Part shown: positions 1-7,140 of the stretch, piece after piece
Layout: the number at the start of each line of letters is the position of its first letter
Position numbering within the stretch: position 1 is the first letter of the stretch
DNA from: a virus
Length of the DNA stretch: 32,181 bases
Virus record (IMG/VR): IMGVR_UViG_3300029286_000165
Location: 1-32,181 of that record
Strand: one strand, 5' to 3'
The notes under the pieces: model-generated
Seen by the model: the letters and a program-made list of their open reading frames with translations, nothing else
The model's database searches: none
What the model was told of the DNA's origin: nothing
Position numbers and translations under genes: made by a program

Positions 1-87
1 AATTGATAATATAATATAAAATAAATAAAAAAAAAAATAAAATTCTGGGTCATCTGGTAAAAGTCTTCATGTTTTATAGATTATTTT

Positions 88-1359
88 TTAGTTATTTTTT
101 TGGTACTCTTTTTTTGATAAGTTCGGCGTTTCAAATAAAAATTCAGCGCCTACAAAAGTCGCATCTATTTCTTCTGGTTCATCTTTTAAATTCAATTGTT
201 CGTATAATTTATTTAGTTCTTCGTTCCATATTGGCTCAATTAATTTAGAATATTTATTATCGAAATAAATAGAATCATGACAGGTTAATAATTTAACTCC
301 AGGAACTTCATTATAAATTCTGGAGCAAATTATATTGAATATAAAATCACTCTCTTTAATTGAAAGAGTGTGAAACATTATTCCTTTTTGAGTTTTATTT
401 TTCGTTACAACTTCTAATAATTCTGGATAATATCTTTCAAAAACATAATTAATATCATCATTTTTTACTTTTCCATTTTTATGTACATTAATACCGTTAA
501 TCCATTTTTGAAATTCTATTTTTGTTTGTTCTTTAGAGTAAAATGGCTTTTCAGTTTCAGTTCCTTTTAAGTCAGTATCTTTAACTTTATTTAATTTAAA
601 ACATAAATGACTATAAAATTTACCATTTATTAAACCTTCTGTAAAATCTTTTAATTCGTATAAATCTTTTGAAACTCCATTCTCAATAAACCATAAAGAT
701 AAGAATAAAGGAAATGAACTTCTTATATCAAGATTAGTTAATTTAGAATTTTTATTAAAGAAGCAATTTTCAATTTTAATGTTTGAACTCAAGTAGCAAA
801 AAGGAGTATATAATCTACCATGTGTTTTCCATTTATAGAAAGAACAATTCTTATCAATCTTAGTTAAATTGGCTATATTATGAATATAAGAATTGAAGTC
901 ATATATTGGAGCTCCGTCTTTCATAAAAAGTTTTTTCTTTTGAACATGTTTCATATCAACAAGTAAATCATTATAATCTTTAGCTATTTTTCTTTTAATT
1001 ACACTATCAATACCTAAATAACTATCTTCAAAACTTTCATCTTTTTTTTCACAAAGAATTTCTAATATTTTAGCATGTTCTTTAAAGTATTCTGTAAAAC
1101 AATATCTACGACTATGTTCTCCTACTTCATAAGAATAATCAATTAGAATTATCTTTTGTTTTCTTAAATATTCAATATATGGTTTATAATCATGTATTAT
1201 ATTATGAAACTCATTAGCCATAATAGAAACCCATTCACTACTTTCTTTATTATAAATATATCTATTTGTTATATAAGATAATATTGTTTGAAGTGTTTTA
1301 ATATTCAAAGGTTCATAATATTCGTCAATAAAATCTTTTATATTAAATTTATACTTCAT
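88..1359 (-). CDS. Family-A-like palm-domain nucleic acid polymerase
   Basis: This 423-aa protein has the order of motifs of the DNA polymerase A / T7 RNA polymerase superfamily. GRLYTP lies at residues 181-186. A motif-A-like DIRSSFP follows at 211-217 with D211 as candidate catalytic Asp. A Lys/Phe-rich helix at about 277-290 ends in NG and resembles the O-helix. LSIKES at 332-337 and CHDSIYF at 360-366 look like motif C, with H361-D362. No 3'-5' exonuclease domain is visible and the protein is shorter than cellular Pol I. The frame extends upstream to a TTG at 1428, but that part overlaps the 55-aa gene at 1349-1516. The ATG at 1359, sitting in an 11-base overlap with that gene's stop, is the better start. 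A role in replication or repair is inferred. Confidence 0.6.
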   Translation of the reverse strand: MKYKFNIKDFIDEYYEPLNIKTLQTILSYITNRYIYNKESSEWVSIMANEFHNIIHDYKPYIEYLRKQKIILIDYSYEVGEHSRRYCFTEYFKEHAKILEILCEKKDESFEDSYLGIDSVIKRKIAKDYNDLLVDMKHVQKKKLFMKDGAPIYDFNSYIHNIANLTKIDKNCSFYKWKTHGRLYTPFCYLSSNIKIENCFFNKNSKLTNLDIRSSFPLFLSLWFIENGVSKDLYELKDFTEGLINGKFYSHLCFKLNKVKDTDLKGTETEKPFYSKEQTKIEFQKWINGINVHKNGKVKNDDINYVFERYYPELLEVVTKNKTQKGIMFHTLSIKESDFIFNIICSRIYNEVPGVKLLTCHDSIYFDNKYSKLIEPIWNEELNKLYEQLNLKDEPEEIDATFVGAEFLFETPNLSKKEYQKNN

Positions 1360-1516
1360 ATTTCTTGAAATATTTTTTAAAATCGTCGTTAAATTTAACT
1401 CCGTAAGTAAATTCCTTGTCTCCAACAAAATCTCTTGTCAAGTAATAAATAATACCTTCCTTGAATTTATTGGGTCCGACTTTAACACTCTTAATACAGA
1501 TAACTTTTGTAGCCAT
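1349..1516 (-). CDS. Small hypothetical protein (55 aa)
   Basis: A 55-aa frame starts at ATG 1516 (N-terminus MATKVICIKS) and stops at TAA 1351-1349, overlapping the polymerase start by 11 bases. The arrangement suggests translational coupling. The middle (VKVGPNKFKEGIIYYL) has the look of small phage beta-barrel proteins with a K-x-F-K-x-G-x-x-Y pattern, but I cannot assign a function. A TTTTAATATATA motif lies 24 bases upstream on the same strand, which supports this as the first gene of a leftward unit. Codon use and the A-rich leader match neighbouring genes. Confidence 0.6.
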   Translation of the reverse strand: MATKVICIKSVKVGPNKFKEGIIYYLTRDFVGDKEFTYGVKFNDDFKKYFKKYEV

Positions 1517-1539
1517 AAAACTATTTTTTATTTATATAT

Positions 1540-1551
1540 TATATATTAAAA
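1540..1551 (-). promoter_or_regulatory. Candidate phage promoter motif, copy 1
   Basis: Read on the minus strand this is TTTTAATATATA, followed by ATATATAAATAAAAAATAG and the ATG of the 55-aa gene at 1516. The same 12-mer occurs at 1906, 5848, 21565 and 25554. It resembles an extended A+T-rich -10 element such as the T4 late TATAAATA box. Promoter function is inferred. Confidence 0.45.
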
Positions 1552-1552
1552 C

Positions 1553-1759
1553 TCACTTTTTGTTTAATTTGAATAATAGATTGAATTTAAGATTGCTCAT
1601 TATAAAATTAAAATAATTCGAGAATTCTTCGTCTTCTTCAGTCAATGAAAATGATCCGTTGTCGTTATTTATTATGAAATATTCTTTATCTTGTATTATT
1701 TTAATTGATTTTTCGTTATGTCTTATGAACATGGTTTGTTGGGCTGTATATTTTTTCAT
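1553..1759 (-). CDS. Small acidic hypothetical protein (68 aa)
   Basis: A leftward frame of 68 aa from ATG 1759, which follows an A-rich leader. An in-frame ATG further upstream would add 14 residues without a better context. The sequence has an alternating beta-like region (EYFIINNDNGSFSL) followed by an acidic stretch (TEEDEEFSNYF). Its N-terminus is MKKYTAQQTM. No family recognised. It precedes the 55-aa gene by 36 bases on the same strand. A rightward 68-aa frame over the same bases is hydrophobic and looks like its shadow. Confidence 0.45.
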   Translation of the reverse strand: MKKYTAQQTMFIRHNEKSIKIIQDKEYFIINNDNGSFSLTEEDEEFSNYFNFIMSNLKFNLLFKLNKK

Positions 1760-1807
1760 AATCTTTAATTTGTGTAAAGGTATGAATTTTAAATTAAACA
1801 AAAAAAT

Positions 1808-1909
1808 AGACCTTTTATTTTTAGAAATTAAAATTTCATGCCGTTTTACAGTCTTTTTTCAATGACATAAAGTTCCTTTTTTTATGTCTAAAACAGACCT
1901 TTTATTTTT
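1808..1909 (+). repeat. 16-bp direct repeat around the divergent intergenic region
   Basis: The 16-mer AGACCTTTTATTTTTA occurs at 1808-1823 and 1894-1909, 86 bases apart. One copy lies in the spacer between the divergent gene sets and the other inside the first codons of the GIY-YIG-like gene, running into the TTTTAATATATA motif. It may be a duplicated regulatory segment or a protein-binding site. No function can be shown from sequence. Confidence 0.5.
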
Positions 1910-2582
1910 AATATATAATAATAAAGAAAGGAGGTATATTATCGGAGGCATAGGTTCTGGGTTTAACCCGAAGGTTAAGAAAAAAGGCACTTATAAAATA
2001 TTTGGTTTAAGAGAAAATAATTCTGATGAATATTTCTTTTATGGAGTTTCTAAAAATTTCTTATGTAAGATCAAATCTTATATTATTTGGGACGCCAAAA
2101 AGAATTATAATTTAAACAATAAGTTATATAATTTGTTAAGAGAATTAGATTTTAATTTCACGTTAGAACAATTGGAATCATTACCAGTTGATTTTACTAG
2201 AAAACAATCAAAGCTCTATCTTCAAGAACATTATATTGACGGTAGTTATAATTTATGTAATAAAAAGAATTTTTGTTATTGTCAGGCTGAAATTGCGGCT
2301 AACAGGAAACATCAATTAACAAAAGAAATTAAAGAAATTATATTAAATAAATATAATATAGGAATAACTTATAGACAAATATCTATTGAACTGAACATAT
2401 CTTATGACTCAATTAGATATACAGTCAATAAAGCAGGTGGAGGAAAGAAAATAATAATCAAAAAAATAGTACAGAGGCTTAATAACGGTGAAGATATTCA
2501 CGAAATAAATAAAGAATATAATTTAAAAAGTAGTCAATTGAATTATATTTTAAGTAAAAAAACAAATAACACAAATGCCTAA
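1884..2582 (+). CDS. GIY-YIG-like nuclease with C-terminal helix-turn-helix
   Basis: The 232-aa protein shows a GIY-YIG-type core: GTYKI at 35-39, FYGVSKN at 52-58, then K62 and Y66 at the spacing seen in UvrC (KN-x(3)-R-x(3)-Y), and QEHYI at 114-118 with E115 as the metal-binding Glu, followed by NLCNKK. The usual catalytic Arg appears to be Lys62, so activity may be altered. Residues 145-183 contain a helix-turn-helix (ITYRQISIELNISYDSIRY), as in many homing-type nucleases. It lies directly before the small terminase and overlaps it by 8 bases, a favoured place for phage free-standing nucleases. The only Met is the first residue, so the ATG at 1884 is chosen, although a promoter-like motif lies inside the N-terminal codons. 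Confidence 0.55.
   Translation: MSKTDLLFLIYNNKERRYIIGGIGSGFNPKVKKKGTYKIFGLRENNSDEYFFYGVSKNFLCKIKSYIIWDAKKNYNLNNKLYNLLRELDFNFTLEQLESLPVDFTRKQSKLYLQEHYIDGSYNLCNKKNFCYCQAEIAANRKHQLTKEIKEIILNKYNIGITYRQISIELNISYDSIRYTVNKAGGGKKIIIKKIVQRLNNGEDIHEINKEYNLKSSQLNYILSKKTNNTNA
1906..1917 (+). promoter_or_regulatory. Candidate phage promoter motif, copy 2
   Basis: Exact TTTTAATATATA, but located 22 bases inside the frame that starts at ATG 1884. A strong AAAGGAGG follows at 1927-1934, yet no ATG, GTG or TTG follows at a usable spacing; only ATT and ATC are there. Either the motif is not used here, or the downstream gene starts at a rare codon. Confidence 0.3.
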
Positions 2583-2982
2583 AATTCACAAGGAGACTAT
2601 TAAAGATCAAAAAACAATTTTTTTAAAAGCTTTAGCTAAATCTTTAGGAATACTTACTCCAGCTTTATCAGATTGTCATTTAGCTTACGCCACTTATAAA
2701 AAATGGTTTACAACAGATAAAAAATTTAGAGACGAATGTCTTGTTATAGATGGTATGTCATGTGATTATGTTGAATCACAACTCTATAAATTAATAAGTG
2801 AAGGGAATGTGACGGCCGTTATATTTTTCTTAAAATGCCGCAGGCATCAGAAGTGGAACGATAGAAATGTTATTGATATAAACGTAACTAATACTTCATT
2901 TCAAATTGGAGGAACTATTGAATCGGAAGATGTTAAATTCATTGATGTATCAGAAGATCAAAAATTAATTGATAATGAATGA
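2575..2982 (+). CDS. Terminase small subunit
   Basis: A 135-aa protein with the layout of helix-turn-helix small terminase subunits: an N-terminal helical region (FLKALAKSLGILTPA), a YATYKKWFTTDKKFRDEC segment matching the usual 'YxxWxxxDxxFxxx' pattern, then DYVESQLYKLISEGNVTAVIF. The last is typical of the oligomerisation part ('aEsxLxxxIxxGnxxAixFxLK'). LKCRRHQKWNDR follows as in relatives. It would bind packaging-site DNA and pass it to the large subunit encoded 41 bases downstream. Confidence 0.8.
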   Translation: MPKIHKETIKDQKTIFLKALAKSLGILTPALSDCHLAYATYKKWFTTDKKFRDECLVIDGMSCDYVESQLYKLISEGNVTAVIFFLKCRRHQKWNDRNVIDINVTNTSFQIGGTIESEDVKFIDVSEDQKLIDNE

Positions 2983-3023
2983 AAATTAAATGGAAGGAAT
3001 ACGTAAATAAATAATAAATAATA

Positions 3024-4244
3024 ATGGTAGTAAAAGGTATTAATTTATTTCCAAAACAAAAAGATATTATAGATTGTACATTAAAATCTAAATCTCGATA
3101 CGTGAGTATTTGTGCCAGCAGACAATTTTCTAAATCTACTATACTTGAAAATATATTAATGTATAGATCTTTAAATGAGAAAAAATGTAAATCACTTTAT
3201 ATCACTCCAACATACGGATTATCTAAATTAGTTATGAATAAATTATATTCAAATCTTATTGATGCTGGAGTAGTTAAATCGTTTAATAAATCAGATAATT
3301 TAATATCGTTTATAAATGGTTCTGAAATTTTTTTTAGATCTTCAACAAACCCAGATAATGTCAGAGGTTTAAGTGTTCATTATTGTTTTATAGATGAAGC
3401 AGCTTTTATGTCAGATGATATTTGGAATGTATCTAGACCAACACTTAATGTTATTGGAAAACAAATGATACTCACTTCTACTCCGAGAGGTAAGACTGGA
3501 TTTTTTTATTCTTCTTGCCAACAAGGTATATCTGGTAATGAAAATTATTTATATTTATTTGGACATTATTCAGACAACCCATTTTATAATAAGGATGAAG
3601 TAAAAGATGCACAATTGACATTACCTGAGAGTATTTTTCAACAAGAATATAATGCAATATTTCTTGATGGTGGAGGTTCAGTTTTTGGTAATATAACTTC
3701 TTGTGCAGATATTCATTCATTTAAAGGTTATGCTAATGAAGGACCATATAGTATTGGAATAGATTTAGGAAGACAATCAGATTTCACAGTAGTTACAGTC
3801 CTTAATAAAAATAGTGAAGTGGTTGAAATATTTAGAATAAATCAACAAGATTGGAACACTATAATTGAAAAAATTAATTCTACTATAAAGAAGTACCCGT
3901 CTGCTTCTGTACTCTGTGAAACTAATGGTATTGGCGATGTTGTTTTTGATATGCTTCGTAAATCTAATGGTAATATAAGACCTTTCCTAACTACTAATGA
4001 AAGTAAAAATGAAATAATCGAAGAACTTATACACGCTTTTCAAACCGGTGGTATTCATATACCTACTCAACAATTATTTCAGCCTTTACATAGCGAATTA
4101 AATACATACACTTTTCAGTATAGTCCTCGTACCAGAAGAATTATATATAATTCATTACCTGGTTTTCATGATGATTGTATTATGAGTTTAGCAATCTCTT
4201 TAAAATCTAAACAAAAACGAGGAGTTTCATTTAATATTGTTTAA
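3024..4244 (+). CDS. terL: Terminase large subunit (packaging ATPase and nuclease)
   Basis: The 406-aa protein has both terminase domains. The ATPase has a Walker-A-like ASRQFSKST at 31-39, Walker B FIDEAAF at 122-128 (D124, E125) and coupling motif TSTPRG at 151-156. The RNase H-like nuclease has GIDLGR with D247, LCETNG with E299, and HDDCIMS with D383/D384. The Walker A loop has Ser where Gly is usual before Lys-Ser (FSKS, not xGKS). The protein powers DNA translocation into the head and cuts the concatemer. It starts at ATG 3024 after an A-rich leader. Confidence 0.93.
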   Translation: MVVKGINLFPKQKDIIDCTLKSKSRYVSICASRQFSKSTILENILMYRSLNEKKCKSLYITPTYGLSKLVMNKLYSNLIDAGVVKSFNKSDNLISFINGSEIFFRSSTNPDNVRGLSVHYCFIDEAAFMSDDIWNVSRPTLNVIGKQMILTSTPRGKTGFFYSSCQQGISGNENYLYLFGHYSDNPFYNKDEVKDAQLTLPESIFQQEYNAIFLDGGGSVFGNITSCADIHSFKGYANEGPYSIGIDLGRQSDFTVVTVLNKNSEVVEIFRINQQDWNTIIEKINSTIKKYPSASVLCETNGIGDVVFDMLRKSNGNIRPFLTTNESKNEIIEELIHAFQTGGIHIPTQQLFQPLHSELNTYTFQYSPRTRRIIYNSLPGFHDDCIMSLAISLKSKQKRGVSFNIV

Positions 4245-4260
4245 AAATTAATTATAAAAT

Positions 4261-4692
4261 ATGAAGGTGTGTATTAATTTTAATTCAGATGATTATGCGG
4301 AAATTAATAGAATTATGTATGCTATTGATTATATTCACCCAGATAAATTTATTAGAATGGTTGTGGATGATTGGACTAGTAATTATAAAACTGATATTAA
4401 TAATAGATTATTAAACAAATTATTTAACCCGCCTAATGAATATGATTATACGGCAACAAAATATAATGAAGATAAGAAAAAAGATAGTGATTTCATAGAT
4501 TCTATAAGAAAAAATAATACTCAAAAGACTGAATATAAATATATTTATAAAAAAAAGAATGCATTTCATGCTTATTCACATGTTGGTAATAAGAACGTAT
4601 ACATTGGAAGGTATTTCGATATAGAAGATGCTTATAAGGCTCAACAAGAATTTGAAGAAAATTATATATATGATAATAAAAAAGTAATTTAA
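4261..4692 (+). CDS. AP2-domain DNA-binding protein
   Basis: A 143-aa protein. The C-terminal 50 residues follow the AP2/ERF-type three-strand-plus-helix pattern: YKYIYKKKNAFHAY, then VGNKNVYIGRYFDIEDAYKAQ. This corresponds to 'yrGVrxxxxxkwxAxIxxxgKxxxLGxFxtxEeAaxAy'. Such modules occur in bacteria and phages mostly in HNH homing endonucleases; no HNH motif is visible here. The N-terminal half has a helical segment (DKFIRMVVDDWTSNY) of unknown role. It lies between the terminase and a sigma-like gene, so it could be a regulator or a remnant of a mobile nuclease. Confidence 0.6.
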   Translation: MKVCINFNSDDYAEINRIMYAIDYIHPDKFIRMVVDDWTSNYKTDINNRLLNKLFNPPNEYDYTATKYNEDKKKDSDFIDSIRKNNTQKTEYKYIYKKKNAFHAYSHVGNKNVYIGRYFDIEDAYKAQQEFEENYIYDNKKVI

Positions 4693-4695
4693 TAT

Positions 4696-5283
4696 GTGGA
4701 TAATTGTGAAATTGTTGACATTGTATTCAAAGAATATAATATTAAAAAACTTATTAATAAACTCATTCAAAATGGAACAGGATTAGAAGACCTGGAACAA
4801 TTTATTTATATTATATTAATTGAAATGAATAATAATTTATTAAATAAATTATTCAAAACTGGACATTTAAAAAGATATATAACAAGAATAATTCTTAATC
4901 AAAGAAATTACCCTAAAAATGGAGGCACTTATAATAAAGAATTTAAAATAACTTCAGTAGATAGGATAGTAGAACAACCAGATGAAATATTACATGATTT
5001 TAGAATAGATTATTTATATTATGAATTAGAGCGAATACCTTTTGGTACAACAGGATTAACACAAACACAATTGAGGAAAATATTTGGTTATGCTATATTG
5101 GAACATTATATTAAAACTGGAGAATCTATGTTGAAAGTTTCAAAGAAATTTAACATATGTAGAAGCACAACTAGGACTTTAATAAACGAAGCTAAAAAAA
5201 ATATTAAGAAAGAATATGATAGAAATTTTAATAGTTGGATTGATGATTCTGGTTTCGATTGCCTGGGGGGTTTTGGTAGTTGA
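4696..5283 (+). CDS. Sigma-70-like protein (region 2 / region 4 layout)
   Basis: A 195-aa protein. The first half has the helix pattern of sigma region 2 (GLEDLEQFIYIILIEM, then GHLKRYITRIILNQ). The C-terminal part has a helix-turn-helix resembling region 4 (LKVSKKFNICRSTTRTLINEAKK). It starts at GTG 4696, directly after the preceding stop; the ATG two bases earlier is in another frame and ends early. Proteins of this type are common near phage terminase genes. It may direct host RNA polymerase or act as a DNA-binding structural regulator. It precedes a gp55-like gene, so two sigma-like factors sit together. Confidence 0.55.
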   Translation: MDNCEIVDIVFKEYNIKKLINKLIQNGTGLEDLEQFIYIILIEMNNNLLNKLFKTGHLKRYITRIILNQRNYPKNGGTYNKEFKITSVDRIVEQPDEILHDFRIDYLYYELERIPFGTTGLTQTQLRKIFGYAILEHYIKTGESMLKVSKKFNICRSTTRTLINEAKKNIKKEYDRNFNSWIDDSGFDCLGGFGS

Positions 5284-5491
5284 AGACATATTGAAAATAC
5301 CAAATAATACTACAAGTAATTATTGGTTAATTAGATTTTTCATTAAATTATTGTCTTGCCCATGTTGCGTAGCTAGCCATGTATTCTGGATTACTTATTT
5401 AATATATTTTGGTTCATTAATAGGGTTATGGTTATGTCCATTAGTTTTCTTTCTAACTTTCTTCGTTAAAAAATATACAAGTATTTTATGA
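5216..5491 (+). CDS. Small membrane protein with CPCC motif
   Basis: A 91-aa protein with about three hydrophobic segments: residues 3-23, about 38-65, and 67-85. It carries SCPCCVASHVFW at 47-58. A cysteine pair before a hydrophobic helix resembles DUF1360-like small membrane proteins ('LxCpxCxgfW'). It overlaps the end of the sigma-like gene by 68 bases from ATG 5216; an internal ATG at 5243 would shorten the overlap to 41 bases but cut into the first hydrophobic segment. It probably sits in the inner membrane; the role is unknown. Confidence 0.6.
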   Translation: MIEILIVGLMILVSIAWGVLVVEDILKIPNNTTSNYWLIRFFIKLLSCPCCVASHVFWITYLIYFGSLIGLWLCPLVFFLTFFVKKYTSIL

Positions 5492-5853
5492 ATTATGTAA
5501 ATGATAATGATTTAGTATATGAGATAATGTTATCGCAGGGCAAAGGTTTATTAACTAAGAAAGCTGAGAAAATGTTAATACTAATAGCTAAGAACGCTAT
5601 CTTAAAGAAGAGATCTTATTATCAAGAAACACAAGATTACGACGACTGTTATCAAGAAGGAGTTCTAATGTTATTATTAAATTGGAAAAAATTCAACCAT
5701 AAAAAATATTATTATGCCCTACCATACTTCACTGAAATATTTAAACGTGGACTAGCATTTGGTTATAATAAATCAGTTAATAAAAAAAATAGTGGAGTCA
5801 CACCTAGTTTTGTAAGATTAGATATTCTTGACCCAAAAAGTTCATCATTTTAA
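5488..5853 (+). CDS. Late sigma factor resembling T4 gp55
   Basis: This 121-aa protein resembles T4 gp55, the minimal late-transcription sigma factor, along its length. The N-terminus NYVNDNDLVYEI matches the gp55 'YVNNKELLxAI' start. After a helical segment comes DYDDCYQEGVLMLLLNWKKFN, like the gp55 'MIxDGIxxxIxxxxNFD' segment. YYALPYFTEIFKRGLAFGYNK corresponds to 'pxAYiTqaxfnAFxxRIKKE'. This is sigma region 2, which contacts the polymerase coiled coil and opens a TATAAATA-like -10. gp55-type factors usually work with a clamp-bound coactivator, and none is seen in this window. The comparison with gp55 is from memory. Confidence 0.65.
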   Translation: MNYVNDNDLVYEIMLSQGKGLLTKKAEKMLILIAKNAILKKRSYYQETQDYDDCYQEGVLMLLLNWKKFNHKKYYYALPYFTEIFKRGLAFGYNKSVNKKNSGVTPSFVRLDILDPKSSSF

Positions 5854-5859
5854 TATATA
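5848..5859 (+). promoter_or_regulatory. Candidate phage promoter motif, copy 3
   Basis: Exact TTTTAATATATA overlapping the stop codon of the gp55-like gene and lying 32 bases before the ATG of the 32-aa gene at 5892. The downstream bases TATAATTAGAGTATAAAAAATAA partly match copies 4 and 5. Confidence 0.5.
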
Positions 5860-5891
5860 TAATTAGAGTATAAAAAATAATCAATATTATT

Positions 5892-5990
5892 ATGCCGTTA
5901 AATAAAGAACCAGGTGAAGACAAAAATGCTTTTGTTGGTTGCTGTATTAAACATTATATAGATAAAGGTAGAGAACAGAATCAAAATTGA
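5892..5990 (+). CDS. 32-aa protein, possibly truncated
   Basis: A short frame beginning MPLNKEPGEDKNAF and ending DKGREQNQN. It resembles the start of a small phage protein seen in many genomes ('MPxPKxxxxExxxxFixrCixxxxxxxxxxdQxxAixxx'). The frame stops just where the conserved 'Q-A-I-A' part would follow. A second frame (IKIEDIKEFRKKCKKK) continues directly downstream, so a frameshift or decay is possible. It has a good promoter-like motif and A-rich leader, so it may still be translated. Confidence 0.45.
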   Translation: MPLNKEPGEDKNAFVGCCIKHYIDKGREQNQN

Positions 5991-6035
5991 AGATATTAAA
6001 GAGTTTAGAAAAAAATGTAAAAAGAAAATATAAAT

Positions 6036-6422
6036 ATGCGAGAAAATGAAATTGCGTTTATGAAGTTATTTGAGGAACAAATACTTCCAAATAGAAAAAA
6101 TGTTGGTATAGCCATACTTAAACAAGCAGCAGATTTAATTGGAATTGGAATTAACACTTCTTGTCGTTCTTGTGCTCAAAAATCAAGTATTGATTTACTT
6201 AATGCTTATAGTAGATTGACTCCAGCTTATAATATCTACAAAGATAATAAAAAAGAAGAAGTTCAATATACTCAAGTAGTTGAACCAAAACCAATTGATA
6301 ATGTAATGATAACTCAAACAACATATGATGTTGATATAAAAACTGGTGAGATTACTGAAACAGATGAAGTGATAATTAAAAGACCTATACCACCTGTTAA
6401 ATTGAAAAAAAATGAAATATGA
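6036..6422 (+). CDS. Hypothetical phage protein with CRSC motif
   Basis: A 128-aa protein from ATG 6036. Residues 1-65 are helical with CRSCAQKSSIDLLNAYSRL around positions 43-60. The pattern is familiar from Bacteroidetes phage genes between terminase and tail genes, but it has no function I can name. The C-terminal half is Pro/Ile/Val/Thr-rich and probably extended. The stop overlaps the next ATG (ATATGATG), indicating translational coupling with the frameshifted gene that follows. Confidence 0.6.
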   Translation: MRENEIAFMKLFEEQILPNRKNVGIAILKQAADLIGIGINTSCRSCAQKSSIDLLNAYSRLTPAYNIYKDNKKEEVQYTQVVEPKPIDNVMITQTTYDVDIKTGEITETDEVIIKRPIPPVKLKKNEI

Positions 6423-7140
6423 TGAAATTAAAGCACTATCAGTATATTAATACATTAGACGGTGGGAGTACTTTATACAACGATTATTTAATTAATTATT
6501 TTGAAGTTAGTAGAAACCAATCTTACGATAAAGTAATTGAAGATTTAAATAAAAAGATGTTTATTGAAATTAAAGATTTTAATAAAAATAAAGTAAAGGT
6601 TGGTGATAAAATGTTTATTGTTGAGAAAGATTTTTATGAATGTTCTTATGAGCAATTTTCTCGTCTTGATACTATATTAGCAGAAGAAAATAATACAGCC
6701 AATTTACATAAGTTAATTTCAATTTATTGTAGACCTAGAATATTTAACTGGAAGAAATTAAAATGGGACATAGAACCATTTAATTTAAAAAATCAGGAAG
6801 ATATTAGTGAATATCTGAAAGAGAATATGTTAATGGAAGATGCTCACGCTATTATGATTTTTTTTTGTCAAAACGTGAAACTATCTTTACAGAATATAAA
6901 TATTTATTGTTTGAACCAAAAGAAAAAGGACCAGACTTAGTATATCAAAAACAAATAGATGAAATAAATAAATTTTTTAGTTGGGACATATTAGCATTAA
7001 AAATGAGTAACGATAATCCTATATTAATGAGACAGATTTATGGCAGTAGGCTTAGAGATATATTAGATTTTATGGTAATTAATAAACAGAATAATAAATT
7101 AGAGGAGTGGAAAAATAGTAAAAACATAATAGCGATTTAA
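6419..7140 (+). CDS. Structural or chaperone-like protein made through an apparent -1 frameshift
   Basis: Two frames read as one 240-aa protein if the ribosome slips back one base at the run of nine T (6858-6866). The zero-frame codons ATT TTT TTT TGT contain a perfect T_TTT_TTT slippery heptamer at 6859-6865. After the slip the sequence continues IFFLSKRETIFTEYKYLL through to the stop at 7138-7140. Without slippage, a 173-aa product ends at 6940 with an unusual tail (CQNVKLSLQNINIYCLNQKK) that looks out of frame. The downstream frame has no ATG near its beginning, only TTG in the slip site. Programmed slippage is known for tail-assembly chaperones, but this gene is not next to the tape measure. 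A sequencing error or true mutation in the T run remains possible. Confidence 0.6.

Noticed and set aside
1-53. Leftward hydrophobic frame starting at ATG 53 and leaving the window
   Set aside because: Only 18 codons of poly-Phe/Ile/Tyr in a poly-A/T tract; cannot be distinguished from chance.
88-1359. Reverse transcriptase for a diversity-generating system
   Set aside because: No YxDD box or RT-specific motif; the HDS motif fits the family-A polymerases instead.
1659-1865. Rightward 68-aa hydrophobic frame
   Set aside because: Overlaps the leftward 68-aa gene; hydrophobic, no leader, A+T-rich shadow.
4694-4760. ATG at 4694 as start of the sigma-like gene
   Set aside because: It is two bases off frame and stops after about 30 codons; the GTG at 4696 opens the long frame.
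6865-7140. Independent gene starting at TTG 6865
   Set aside because: The TTG is part of the T run and no leader fits; the frame is better read as the -1 extension of the preceding gene.
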